Notes: generated from the sequence alone by a model not told the origin. Shown: positions 55,660 through 64,000, counted from the first letter of the stretch. The stretch: DNA of 64,000 nucleotides from Symbiodinium kawagutii (GCA_009767595.1 VSDK01010480.1:533479-597478); one strand, 5' to 3'. Translations and numbers: made by a program.

Positions 55660-56643
55660 CTGAAGAAGGGCAATGGATTATTAATTAACCATAGTAATGG
55701 CTGAGAATGGTTCATAATGGTGAGAACATGATCAATCATGCAAATGGCGAATAATGGTCGATACTAGTTGATAATGGCTAATGTGGCGAATTAAAACTTA
55801 TAAGGCACATGTCAGTGTGGCTGAGCTGATGAAGTTCAGCGTAGCGTGACAGATCAAGCGCAGAAACAGCTGATGTCCTGATAAGGTTTGGGATGTTTTT
55901 GGCTTCTGAAAAGAAAAGCCCAATGGTTTCAGTAACGATAAAGTCTGAAAACTAGTTGGTAATGAAGTTGATGGTCAAGAAGAATTCATCGTGCAGAATC
56001 ACGGTTTGATAACAGCCAGTGGTGGTAGTGCTACCAATCGATATCGCTTTCAATACCGACGGTTACCCTCTGGGAAACCCTGGGAGTTAAATTCCTTACC
56101 GTGACCATTGGGCACTACCCGGCTGAAGTTGCTGAAACAAGTGCAGATCTGGCACGTGAGAACCCTTTGGCATGCTGCTGGCAGGAAAAGGGCCATCAAC
56201 CAGTGATACTATAAATTGATCCGTGCATGAAACAGTGCTCAATTTCCGTGACCACACATTAACCCAGGACCAGGCATGATCAAGCTATCAAATATCCTTG
56301 CTCAACATTGTGAACAATGACTAAGCTTAGTTTACCATCGTAAACCATTCTTGACCAGTATCAACCATATGAGTCCTACTTGTTGTGAATGTTTGTTAAC
56401 TAATCAACCATATACCAAATTAGTTGTTCATAATTCTTGTCTTTGTTGTTTGTTGATATTTGTTGATTTGTTGGTTGATTTGCTGATTTGTTGATGTTTG
56501 GTGAATGTATAGAGTTCGTATTGACCAATCAACCATAAGTATTCCACACATTCTTGTTCATTCAGCCAATGCTTAGTGTTGCTTATGAAACCAACCAGCC
56601 AGCCAATCAAGATCGGTCAAGTTGCGGGAGAGCATTGACTCAC

Positions 56644-56663
56644 GTCCTTATTGCGCAGCGGCG
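56644..56663 (-). CDS. Possible 20-nt microexon with consensus donor
   Basis: On minus PLRNKD (2 nt + 6 codons) lies between acceptor CTCGGCCAG and donor AAGGAC|GTGAGTC. The island is the only GC-rich spot between C-rich (AACCAACCAGCCAGCC) and G-rich (AATAATGGTGAAG) repeats. The GTGAGT donor is the reason to list it. Confidence 0.35.
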
Positions 56664-57286
56664 CTGGCCGAGGTTTGGGTTGTAGTTTTGACGATGGATT
56701 GTTTAAGGAAATAATGGTGAAGATACAGTTTATTACCAACGAAATCATGATTTATGATGGTTAATTACTTATGGGGAATAATGATTGATAAGCCATGACT
56801 AAGAACTGTTTGAACTGGTGCATGAAGATTAAGAATGGGTCATCCTGCGGAATAATGGTTTGCAAATGGTGAATAATGATTGATCATGGTACATGTATAT
56901 CATGGTGAATACTTGTTAACCAATTGTGAATAAGAATGGTTTCCAAAGTCGACGCTGGTAAAGAATAGATGCTTCGCAACAGCTAACTGGTCATGTTACT
57001 AATGGTTAGCATGCTTCAAAGAATCATTCGATTCTGGGAGCCACGCAAGTCATACCCTCAGTTCCTAACCCTTTTGTGCTTGGTTCATAGCTATTCCCAG
57101 GACCTAACAACCAGCCAACCGACTTTAAAATTGGTGGCTTCTAGATCCGCTAAAACTATAGTTGTAGTGGATCAATATACAGTAGTAATCCATCTAATCC
57201 ATCTAATCCCAATAAACACTAAACATATCAAAGATTGTGGCTACACCCCAGTAAATACTCAAAAAATGGGTTGAAACTGTGGCAGT

Positions 57287-57335
57287 CCAAGGGCGATCCA
57301 AGGGCGATCCAAGGGCGATCCAAGGGCGATCCAAG
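57287..57335. repeat. 11-bp tandem repeat, 4 copies
   Basis: CCAAGGGCGAT is repeated four times plus CCAAG. On minus this gives a small Trp/Arg/Pro repeat inside a short ORF; not evidently a gene. Confidence 0.9.
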
Positions 57336-57895
57336 CTTCGTCTTTGGAGGATGTCACTAGGGAAAGTCCACGTTGAAGACGATCCTGGCCATGCAATCAA
57401 GTCCCACGACTGTGATCCCTGAATCCCAAAGCATGGTGGTGGAACCATGGTTGGTGGGTACAAGCACGGTGAATCATACTTGTTGTTTAGTAGTTAATTG
57501 ATGTTAATTGGCTGGTCATAATGGTCAGCAATGATCGTTACTGGTTGATGGTCGTTACCGGTTGAACCACGCCTCTGGAAAATATGCCTGAATCACACCA
57601 TACCAAAGTCACTGGGGGAAAATGCAACATGTCAAACACAACGAGCTGTGCTGTGAGTATGATTGGTTGCTGCCGCTTATCCGCTAGCTCGCGTTATCCT
57701 GCTTGTTGAGCATGAAAGGTGGTAACTAACCATCAACAAAAACCATTGGTTGACCACCACTAAAACAAACCTTTAGTCGACCATTGACCGACCAGAATTG
57801 GCTGGATGAAGAATCATTCATACCTAGCTGTTGCTTCAAGAACATTTCAAGGTCACACATGGGTTTGTCCAGTTCAATGATGCACCACCGAGTTA

Positions 57896-58032
57896 CTGGC
57901 TGGTGGTTTCCCTATTAATAATGATACAGCTGGTTGGTGGTTGAACCACCCCCATGAAAAATATGCTTGTCAACCAACCAGTTGTTCATAACTACTAGGG
58001 AAAATAACAATGTCAATCAAACCACCAGCCAG
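57896..58032. mobile_element. Family A element pair, one nested in or abutting another
   Basis: CTGGCTGGTGGTTTCC starts at 57896 and a complete element CTGGTTGGTGGTTGAACCAC to TCAAACCACCAGCCAG occupies 57930-58032. The right tip CCAGCCAG pairs best with the outer left tip, suggesting insertion of one copy near the left end of another. Confidence 0.75.
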
Positions 58033-58116
58033 ATAATGGTTATGAACGTGGATGGCTAGTACAACCATGGCCATGGACAAACCCAAATATCCATAGTGAA
58101 CTCTTCAGATCAGTAC

Positions 58117-58158
58117 CTTGGGCCGCCCAGGCTGCTTGTACCAGCAATCGTGACCAGC
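58117..58158 (-). CDS. Candidate 42-nt exon
   Basis: Minus exon of exactly 14 codons between acceptor TGCTGAAG and donor CCCAAG|GTACTG, reading AGHDCWYKQPGRPK. The frame extends upstream (KMVML). The GC-ending codons and clean edges support it. Product unknown. Confidence 0.45.
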
Positions 58159-58375
58159 CTTCAGCATCACCATTTTTCAGTGACATCATCTGAACTCAGG
58201 TTAGGTGACTCATGGTTGCTGAGATTGACTGAGTGAGACTAAGAGGAGTTTCACCACGTAACAACGGGTTTTACAAACGTTTTGTCATGTTTCAGATCAT
58301 GTCTTTAGTACGTTTTCCATCATGGTTTTCCACCATCATTTCGACCCAATTTACCATGTGTTCAGCGTCTTAAAC

Positions 58376-58434
58376 CAAAATCTTGATCGAACAATCCAGC
58401 GACAAAAGCATCGGCCGCCTGCATCCTCCCGTTC
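58376..58434 (-). CDS. Candidate exon, two readings
   Basis: Minus segment between acceptor TCGCCGCAG and donor GATTTTG|GTTTAA. One frame reads NGRMQAADAFVAGLFDQDF, another EREDAGGRCFCRWIVRSRFW. The first is more protein-like and closes at the donor. Confidence 0.4.
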
Positions 58435-58983
58435 CTGCGGCGAAAAAGGAGAGGTGATGGTCGATCATGGTGAAGACTGCTTGCTGCTATTGGTAGCAGC
58501 TATTATCTGATCAATAATGGCTAATGGTTGCTAATTCTAGTTAGTGGCTGATACTCATCACATGGCTATCAATGATGGCTGTTCATCTTAATTCTAGTTC
58601 ATAGTGGCTAATACTGATATGCAGACTCAATATCCAGGGTGAAAAGTGGTTCATAATGTCCAATAATCATTAATTAATCTGGAATCGTTTCAATGAACGC
58701 GGCAAAAATGCCAAGGTCTCAATTGCAAAATAGTCTAGAATATAACGAAAGTAAACGAAGAAGATCCAAGCTGCTTGAAACCACAGGAAAGGTTGAAGGT
58801 TGCTTTATCACTGCGACACATGTTGATCTATCATCTATAGATCATTCCAGATCTTCAGCCTATGCTATGCTTCCAAAGCAAAGAGTATTATATAGCAATG
58901 GTTCATTATCACGAATGGTAAAATAGGAGTCTGATATTACTACGGTCACTAACAATAGTCACTAACAATACATATGGTCATTG

Positions 58984-59150
58984 ACAAACAGCCATTACTT
59001 TGGTCATTTGCAATCGTTCATACTGGTGCTTCATCTTAGAATGGTTTTTGACAATAGCTGGACGTACCCAGAAGCGCCAGCATACCTTCCACTTGTCAAG
59101 GACAGCACCAGATTGGTCATGAATCTCCCGACCAAGTCGGTCACCGGCAA
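58984..59150 (-). CDS. Candidate exon, unknown protein
   Basis: On minus an open frame reads DRLGREIHDQSGAVLDKWKV, CWRFWVRPAIVKNHSKMKHQ, then YERLQMTKVMAVCQ and a stop. Donor signals occur at AAG|GTATGC and AAA|GTAATG, so it may end earlier. The acceptor is unclear (TCGGGAG is one choice). Overlapping frames on both strands are open; this one has the most ordinary residue mix. Confidence 0.38.
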
Positions 59151-59334
59151 TTCACCATGAATCAAACATTGGTTAAACACCAAGTCATTGTTCATTAGCC
59201 ATGGACTGACCATTACTGTAATTGATTGAGTATGAACCATTCACTCACTATTGGCTAGTTGATGAAAAGTTAAATATTGAGGAAGTAACAATTTCTGGTT
59301 GAGTATGCAAATTATTGCTTGTCTGTCACCACAC

Positions 59335-59400
59335 CAGTTGCCACAAGTGAATCGTGGCGCTGCTCCTTGCGTGCAAGCGCTGTAGATCAAGTTTCATGTC
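59335..59400 (-). CDS. Internal exon, helix-like peptide
   Basis: Minus exon of exactly 22 codons between acceptor ACTTGGCAG and donor CAACTG|GTGTGG, reading DMKLDLQRLHARSSATIHLW then QL. The upstream in-frame residues (ESASTWQ) are also open. The heptad-like Leu spacing suggests a helix. It lies in the same stretch as other phase 0 exons at 58117 and 60028. Confidence 0.5.
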
Positions 59401-60027
59401 CTGCCAAGTGCTCGCTGATTCCAGGAGAATGGTGAGCTTAACTCATGGATATACCCACAGAGGTCGCTAGCAACGGCAAGTAGTTATCCACAACGACTCA
59501 TGACAAATACTTGTAGTAGATGAGCAATGCTAGTGATCTACTTATCATAATTGCTTAAGCAAGCAGATTCAGAATTCATCAATGATATATCCTCTTGATA
59601 AGATTTGATAGGTGGATATACCCAAAGACGTTGCTAGAATCCATCACCGGCACGATCATGTCAATGAGCTGGGTTACCCAAATGGCAATGCACATCCATG
59701 ATATTGCAAAGCAGTCGACCAGTCTGAATCATTTGCCATGAATGGTTCTATAAACATTTTCTGATGGCCAATAGTGGTTCAATATTTGTTTGTTCTTATA
59801 GGCTGGTCAGTTGGAAATTATTAGTCATCAAAAGGATATAATCAGAACACATTTCAATTGATCATTGTAGTAGATATGGCTCAACTGATCATCATTAAGC
59901 ACTTCTATCAAAACTAATCATGATAGACGATAGCTGACAAGACAAGTGTGTCCAATTGACAGCGATGGCAAAACCATCTTCACATGATTGGTTAATGATG
60001 GATCAACCATCGCTGCTATACAGCTAC

Positions 60028-60111
60028 CGTTCTGGCGACGTTATGCGCACCAGCGGCGCGTGCCGGCACCTTCAACGCTTGCTCGAACTTCTCTTGGTGA
60101 AACATCACAGC
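60028..60111 (-). CDS. Internal exon, helix-like Ala/Lys-rich peptide
   Basis: Minus exon of exactly 28 codons between acceptor CACTGTCCAG and donor AGAACG|GTAGCT, reading AVMFHQEKFEQALKVPARAA then GAHNVART. Many codons are G/C-ending. A plus frame (QLPFWRRYAHQRRVPAPSTL) and another minus frame are open but have weaker edges. Family not recognised. Confidence 0.58.
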
Positions 60112-60426
60112 CTGGACAGTGGATTTGCTGCTTCAGCATCTCCCAGAATTGTTGTTGTTTTTTTTTTCCTGGGAGAATCGGCTGGTTGAAAGCCCTTGTT
60201 TTACCCATCAAGCATTTCTGAGAAAAACCCTATACAGGGTTAAAACAAGGGTTTCCAACAAGATTTTCCCATCAACAAACTTGGAGATTTTCCCATCTAC
60301 TGTCACAAACCCAGTGAAAGTCTTCTCCATCAACAGACCCAGTATAATTGGTGGCAAAACTATGCAGTCTTGTTTCCAACAGACCAGTTTTGACCCAGTA
60401 TAATTTGATTTTCCAAATCAAGAGAC

Positions 60427-60483
60427 CCAGTGCAAATCTTCTGCAGCCAAGGAACATTGATATCAATGCTTCGTGCAGGGCCC
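60427..60483 (-). CDS. Candidate short exon
   Basis: Minus exon between acceptor GCGTCGCCAG and donor GCACTGG|GTCTCT (2 nt + 18 codons + 1 nt), reading ALHEALISMFLGCRRFAL. The frame runs on open into A/T-richer DNA. It lies between the exon at 60028-60111 and the EF-hand exons. Confidence 0.36.
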
Positions 60484-60804
60484 CTGGCGACGCGGAACAA
60501 TAGTAGTGTGTGATCATTAGTGGTGGTTAGGAAATGTTAGTACCGGGTAATAATGGATGCTTAATATTGTTCATATTTATCAACATGGTTCATAGTGATT
60601 AGCTTATCAGTCAAGAATTCATTGTAGCCAATACTTGAACAAGATGGATTGGCTGGGTGGTGAATCGCGGAGAATCGCGGCAAAGGATGGCTGTCGAGAT
60701 CAGTCGAGTATCCCAAGCATCTTTGGCGCAGATTCAAAGGGCACAGAGTTCTCCAGTGGAGGACTGGGGAGACTTGGAGATCCTGGGCTTGACCAACTGG
60801 TGCT

Positions 60805-60912
60805 TTCTCAAGTCAAAGGGAAACCCCCTAAATCAATCTAAATCATCCTTCATGTGACATTTATAGTACTAAACCCACCACTTTAAGGGGGTTCCCTATG
60901 GCTTTTGAAAAC
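60805..60912. mobile_element. Family D TIR element, diverged
   Basis: CTTTCTCAAGTCAAAGGGAA and GGGGGTTCCCTATGGCTTTT with GAAAACC at the tip. The inner AATCATCC is also typical of the family. Confidence 0.65.
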
Positions 60913-61324
60913 CACCAATTGACACTTGGTCATTGCAGTTGACCAACACCTGGAAAGCCTCCGGTTTAACATGCTGGTCGTGCTGAGTAGCATGACCCGT
61001 TGACCACAGTTGCTAGGGCTGAGGCCACCATGTTAACCATCAATTCCCGGACCGAAAAAGCCTTTATAAGCAGCCATGTCTTTAACCCTTTGATCCATGT
61101 AAAGTTTGCGAATATCCAACCAAACAACCACTCACCCAACGGCGTCCAACCAACTCACCAACACTTTCCTGGGCTTAAGATCAGAATCCAACAGCGGTTC
61201 CAAACTGACTTGGAGAGCCCCGCCCCCGCCTCAGCTTTGCAATGCCCAAAACTAACTCTTCAGCGGACAACGTTCCTCAGCAGGATCCAGGCAGAGCGGC
61301 TCCCAAGCAGCGGCGGGACTGCAC

Positions 61325-61371
61325 AATGCAGCGTTGAATGCACCAAGTTGTGGCTTGATGGATGTCAACTG
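61325..61371 (-). CDS. Candidate exon downstream of EF-hand exons
   Basis: Minus exon between acceptor CTTGAACAG and donor GCATT|GTGCAG (15 codons + 2 nt), reading QLTSIKPQLGAFNAA after a Gln. The frame is open in both directions (HSLEQ before, CSPAAAWEP after). The helical, Leu-spaced sequence would suit the region after the EF-hands of a channel, but it is not in phase with the candidate at 61422-61488. Confidence 0.35.
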
Positions 61372-61421
61372 CTGTTCAAGCGAATGAGTTATCACCACAG
61401 AAACTCCTGAAGGGAGTCCAC

Positions 61422-61488
61422 CCTCCAGGAAGATTTCTGCCTGTCTCCCTCACTGCGATCAACAAAGTTTCCATATCGCTTTTCGGCT
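61422..61488 (-). CDS. Candidate exon, possible continuation of EF-hand segment
   Basis: Minus exon between acceptor CCCTGAAG and donor CTGGAGG|GTGGAC (2 nt + 21 codons + 2 nt), reading PKSDMETLLIAVRETGRNLP then G. Its two leading nucleotides complete the single nucleotide left by the exon at 61715-61755. In the channel family the segment after the second EF-hand contains a (K)SID(M)-like motif, which this resembles loosely; the expected glutamate-bearing half of the loop is missing. Confidence 0.28.
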
Positions 61489-61583
61489 CTTCAGGGCTCC
61501 ATATATGCACACATACATGCATACACTAATGCATATCAATTATAATTATACTATATACTATACATTTATTGTTCATATATTTT

Positions 61584-61690
61584 GGTTTCTCAAGATAGGG
61601 GAACCCCCAAATCATCCCACATCAACCATTTACAGCAACTCGGTAGTAAACCCACATTTTTTGGGGGTTCCCTACGGCTGGCTCGAAACC
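61584..61690. mobile_element. Family D TIR element, intact
   Basis: GGTTTCTCAAGATAGGGGAA and TTTGGGGGTTCCCTACGGCT, then GGCTCGAAACC. It lies in the intron immediately after (minus sense) the exon at 61715-61755. Confidence 0.85.
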
Positions 61691-61714
61691 ACCAGCCACC
61701 TCCAGCCATGGCAC

Positions 61715-61755
61715 CATCAGAGTCACCAGTGCGGTCTAGGAGATCGAAGAGCTGC
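61715..61755 (-). CDS. EF-hand exon 3: start of second EF-hand
   Basis: Minus exon between acceptor ATTGTGCCAG and donor TCTGATG|GTGCCA (1 nt + 13 codons + 1 nt), reading QLFDLLDRTGDSD. LFDLLD followed by an acidic loop is the entry helix and first half of an EF-hand as seen in the second EF-hand of dinoflagellate voltage-gated-channel-like proteins (established family pattern, recalled not searched). The leading G completes the AG left by exon 2 to give Arg, so exon 2 and 3 join as DVRDVR-QLFDLLD. The loop has an unusual Ser at the usual Gly position. Confidence 0.62.
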
Positions 61756-61784
61756 CTGGCACAATGACTGAGCCATGTAGAATT

Positions 61785-62060
61785 GCGTATGTGCCACAAT
61801 CATGGCAACCCATGGTTCCCTTATCGTTAACCATGATCAACCACTAGTAAACAGTTGGGTATGTGCCACAATCATGGCTAGTAAGGTGATCATTTTTTGC
61901 CAAAAACATGGCTAGTAACCCCCTTGTTAACCACGATCAACCACCAGTAAACAGTTGGGTATGTGCCAAAATACTACCCCCCAAAACCCATGGTTTCCGC
62001 TTGTAAGATGATCATTTTTTGGTGGAGCCCATTGGTTACCCTATTTTGTCACAAAATCCA
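61785..62060. repeat. Cluster of family E termini and duplicated phrase
   Basis: GTATGTGCCACAATCATGG occurs at 61787 and 61860 and GTATGTGCCAAAATACTA at 61960; the phrase AACCACGATCAACCACCAGT with AAACAGTTGG recurs between them at about 60-100 bp spacing. It looks like several truncated family E elements inserted in one place or a tandem duplication. It lies in the intron between EF-hand exons 2 and 3. Confidence 0.7.
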
Positions 62061-62324
62061 ATTGTTGAAAGATAGTTGATTTGTGGTTAATGTTGGTTGC
62101 TTCATGGCTGTTTCATACCCGAATGAGAACCCTGAATGTCATTCTCCACAACTTAAGGAATCCACCCCTTCTTGGCTCGGCTGCTGCTGTTGATCAGCTG
62201 AACAGCTGTGGTTGACAGATTTTGACAGATCCCAGTTCAGCACTAAACCTCGAGTTGTGGGCAACCGACCAGCTGTTGCTGCCGCAATCTGATCGAAGAA
62301 ATGGTGCACTGGCCCGCCACGGAC

Positions 62325-62374
62325 CTCACGTCTCGAACATCCAACTCCATGGCCGAAAGCCAGATTTTCACTTC
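62325..62374 (-). CDS. EF-hand exon 2: linker helix
   Basis: Minus exon between acceptor TTCAGCGCCAG and donor GACGTGAG|GTCCGT (16 codons + 2 nt), reading EVKIWLSAMELDVRDV. In the channel family the helix after the first EF-hand reads like (V)xxWLxxMELD, then a short acidic turn into LFxLLD, which is exactly what joining exon 1, this exon and exon 3 gives. The frame is open beyond the donor (SVAGQ...), and larger ORFs on both strands overlap, but the three-way phase agreement favours this reading. Confidence 0.62.
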
Positions 62375-63064
62375 CTGGCGCTGAAGGTGACCATGGCTTC
62401 CCAACCAACAAACTGGTGGAAGAAAACCCGTGAAAGTCCGTGGTCAAATCATGGAATTCGACTGGAATCGTGGGAAAACGTGCTACATGCACCAAAGGCC
62501 TGGAACTTGGGACGTCTTCGATTCTGTTCATGGATTGACTCAAGCTATGTACTTAAGCTATGTCACGGAAAAATCAATTTGGTTTCGTCCATATTCTCCC
62601 CACGTTTTGCCAATTTGTACATATAATGTAAGCGAAGAGACTCCCATGTGGCAAATAAACAGTGTCGTTAAACACATAGTTGGATGCATGCTTCTCAAGC
62701 TATGTCAATAGCCACGCCCAGTACTCCATCTGATCCTACTTGAGATGGCCACATCTAGTAGATCAACTGGATCGATAGCATAGATCTCAAAATATCCGTG
62801 TATGGACACTGTGTTTTTACATCTACAGCAACCATCACAAACCAACGTGTAGATGTAATGTCTCAACTTGGATCTCAACCATCTCTGTATGTCTCAACTT
62901 AGATCTAATGACTCTAACAGTCATCTACACGGAGACGTTTTATATTCTCCGTAGATACCAGTGAATGATAATTAATGATGATAATTGTAGGATCCATATA
63001 GATCTGAGAGATCAATTATATTCAATCTACTAGACTACGGCGACGCCCGCAACGGCCGTTGGGC
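62375..63064. other. Intron between EF-hand exons 1 and 2
   Basis: About 690 nt without TIR elements. A plus frame at 62430-62711 (containing IMEFDWNRGKTCYMHQRPGT) is open but has no known motif. An inverted ACGTGTAGATGTAATG / CATCTACACGGAGACG-like pair lies near 62840-62935. Confidence 0.4.
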
Positions 63065-63151
63065 CTTGTTCTGCATGATGGCCTGAAACTCATCGAAATC
63101 GATTCTGCCGTCCTTGGAGGTGTCCGCCTGAGCGAAAGCGAAACCGAAGCG
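63065..63151 (-). CDS. EF-hand exon 1: canonical calcium-binding loop
   Basis: Minus exon of 29 codons: RFGFAFAQA, the loop DTSKDGRIDFDE (Asp, Ser, Asp, Arg, Asp, Glu at coordinating positions 1, 3, 5, 7, 9, 12, with Gly 6 and Ile 8), then FQAIMQNK. The acceptor is AAACCAAG; the proposed donor is AAC AAG|GCCC, a GC donor, which gives phase 0 and joins EFQAIMQNK to EVKIWLSAMELD. Alternatively the frame continues QRPLRASP to a stop at 63035-63037 or to a GT donor at 63038. A C-terminal EF-hand pair of a cation-channel-like protein is the best guess; a calcium-dependent kinase tail is the alternative. Confidence 0.72.
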
Positions 63152-64000
63152 CTTGGTTTGTATGCGGTTGATGAAGGTCCATGGGTAGTGATGGTCAATG
63201 ATGGTTGATGATGGTTGGTTGATGAAGGTTTATGTTTAATGATGGCTGGTCTATGACGGTATATGACTAGTTATATCATTAATGATCGCTACTGGGTTGG
63301 CGCCCTAAGGTACGGCAGGCCGCCAAAAGGTACTGCACAGGCTCGAAACATTGCAGGCACGCACGTTACCGAAAGGCACGGCAGGGCACCAGAAGGTGCT
63401 GCACAAGCATCGAAACACTGCGGGCACGCACGTTTCAGAGCCGCGTGCTTTCACCACATTTTTCATCGAAGTGCACCAAGCACTGCGCCAGCGTAACGAA
63501 AGCAGCTTTTAGAACATGAAAAGCAACAAATTTCAAAATGTTTTTTTGCAGCAAAACATTGTGGGCACGCACGATTCAGAGCCGCTTTTTGGATGACATG
63601 GGATGTAGCAGCGGTGAAAAATTATGCCAGGCAAAAGTGAACAGCAGTCAATGTAAATTTATCTTTTGTGAAGCTGATCCCAATGGAACAGCGGCTTCTG
63701 AAGGGTAGCTAATAGATGGGAAGGTGAAATGGATATGTTCGATTTGCCTGACGGCACGCAGTCAAAATGAAAGTAGACTAAAACATAAGAATGCAAAAGT
63801 TGTTGATAAAGTAGTCAAAACCATTACCAAACCCTGACGGCACGCAGCGCGCCACGCCTTTTGGGTATGCGCTACACCTTAAGTCCGGGACCCAGTAGTA
63901 TACAACCTAATGGATAATGATGATTAATGGTGAGTATATTGTTTTATATTGTGAGTGTATGGTTACCTAGTATATGAATGTACATGATCAGTATACGGTT
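63152..64000. other. Right-end spacer with GGCACGCACG repeats
   Basis: TGGTTGATGATGG repeat at 63185-63260, then 63300-63600 with three partial copies of ACATTGCAGGCACGCACG / ACACTGCGGGCACGCACG and two of TTCAGAGCCGC. CTGACGGCACGCAG occurs at about 63748 and 63833. A plus ORF at 63263-63496 follows the duplications and is not recognisable. Confidence 0.5.

Noticed and set aside
62222..62626. 134-codon plus and minus ORFs overlapping EF-hand exon 2
   Set aside because: They conflict with the phase-consistent EF-hand reading and neither has a recognisable motif.
1..64000. Dinoflagellate spliced-leader sequence, tRNA genes, rRNA, CRISPR arrays, reverse transcriptase or transposase genes
   Set aside because: I looked for CCATTTTGGCTCAAG-type leader, cloverleaf-like and catalytic-motif signals by eye and found none; absence by eye is not proof.

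Overview
The window looks like nuclear DNA of a eukaryote with very intron-rich, repeat-laden genes. A dinoflagellate is the best guess (inference; no species can be named). The reasons are as follows. Short GC-rich, coding-like islands of 20-190 nt are scattered roughly every 0.5-2 kb in A/T-richer, low-complexity DNA. Many islands have an AG acceptor and a GT (in one case GC) donor at phase-consistent positions. Several families of ~70-300 bp elements with terminal inverted repeats (TIRs) sit in the spacers and resemble introners. Three small exons on the minus strand join in frame into an EF-hand-containing segment like that of dinoflagellate cation-channel proteins. There are no bacterial operons, tRNAs, rRNAs or CRISPR arrays, and no long uninterrupted gene.

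Layout. 1-270 is almost pure A/T. 272-862 holds a 40-bp and then a 24-bp tandem repeat, and 3680-4085 a 21-bp tandem repeat. From about 5 kb to 63 kb I see a chain of candidate exons, nearly all best read on the minus strand (5' end to the right), separated by introns made of degenerate TGGTTGATGATGG / CCATCATCAACCA sequence and TIR elements. A 94-base gap (20918-21011) interrupts it. A homogeneous 185-bp satellite (nine copies) fills 34936-36600. Two blocks (about 10.4-11.3 kb and 14.4-17.4 kb) are largely free of repeats and have ORFs on both strands.

Genes. The right end (about 61.3-63.2 kb, minus) carries exons for an EF-hand pair, probably the C-terminal cytoplasmic part of a voltage-gated-channel-like protein. 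The middle (about 46-52 kb, minus) carries exons rich in Pro, Ala and Gln, which look like one or more disordered or RNA-binding-type proteins; a Gly/Lys-rich exon lies at 29.2 kb. I cannot place gene boundaries, promoters or poly(A) sites, nor say which exons belong to one transcript. Many islands are open in more than one frame, so each exon is a hypothesis with its frame stated. Transcript data would decide them.

The most interesting aspect is the intron biology. At least six TIR families occur, two with intact 4-bp target-site duplications. Some TIRs place GT and AG exactly at candidate exon borders. Elements are nested in one another. Introns tend to be G-rich at one end and complementary C-rich at the other, as if able to fold back on themselves.
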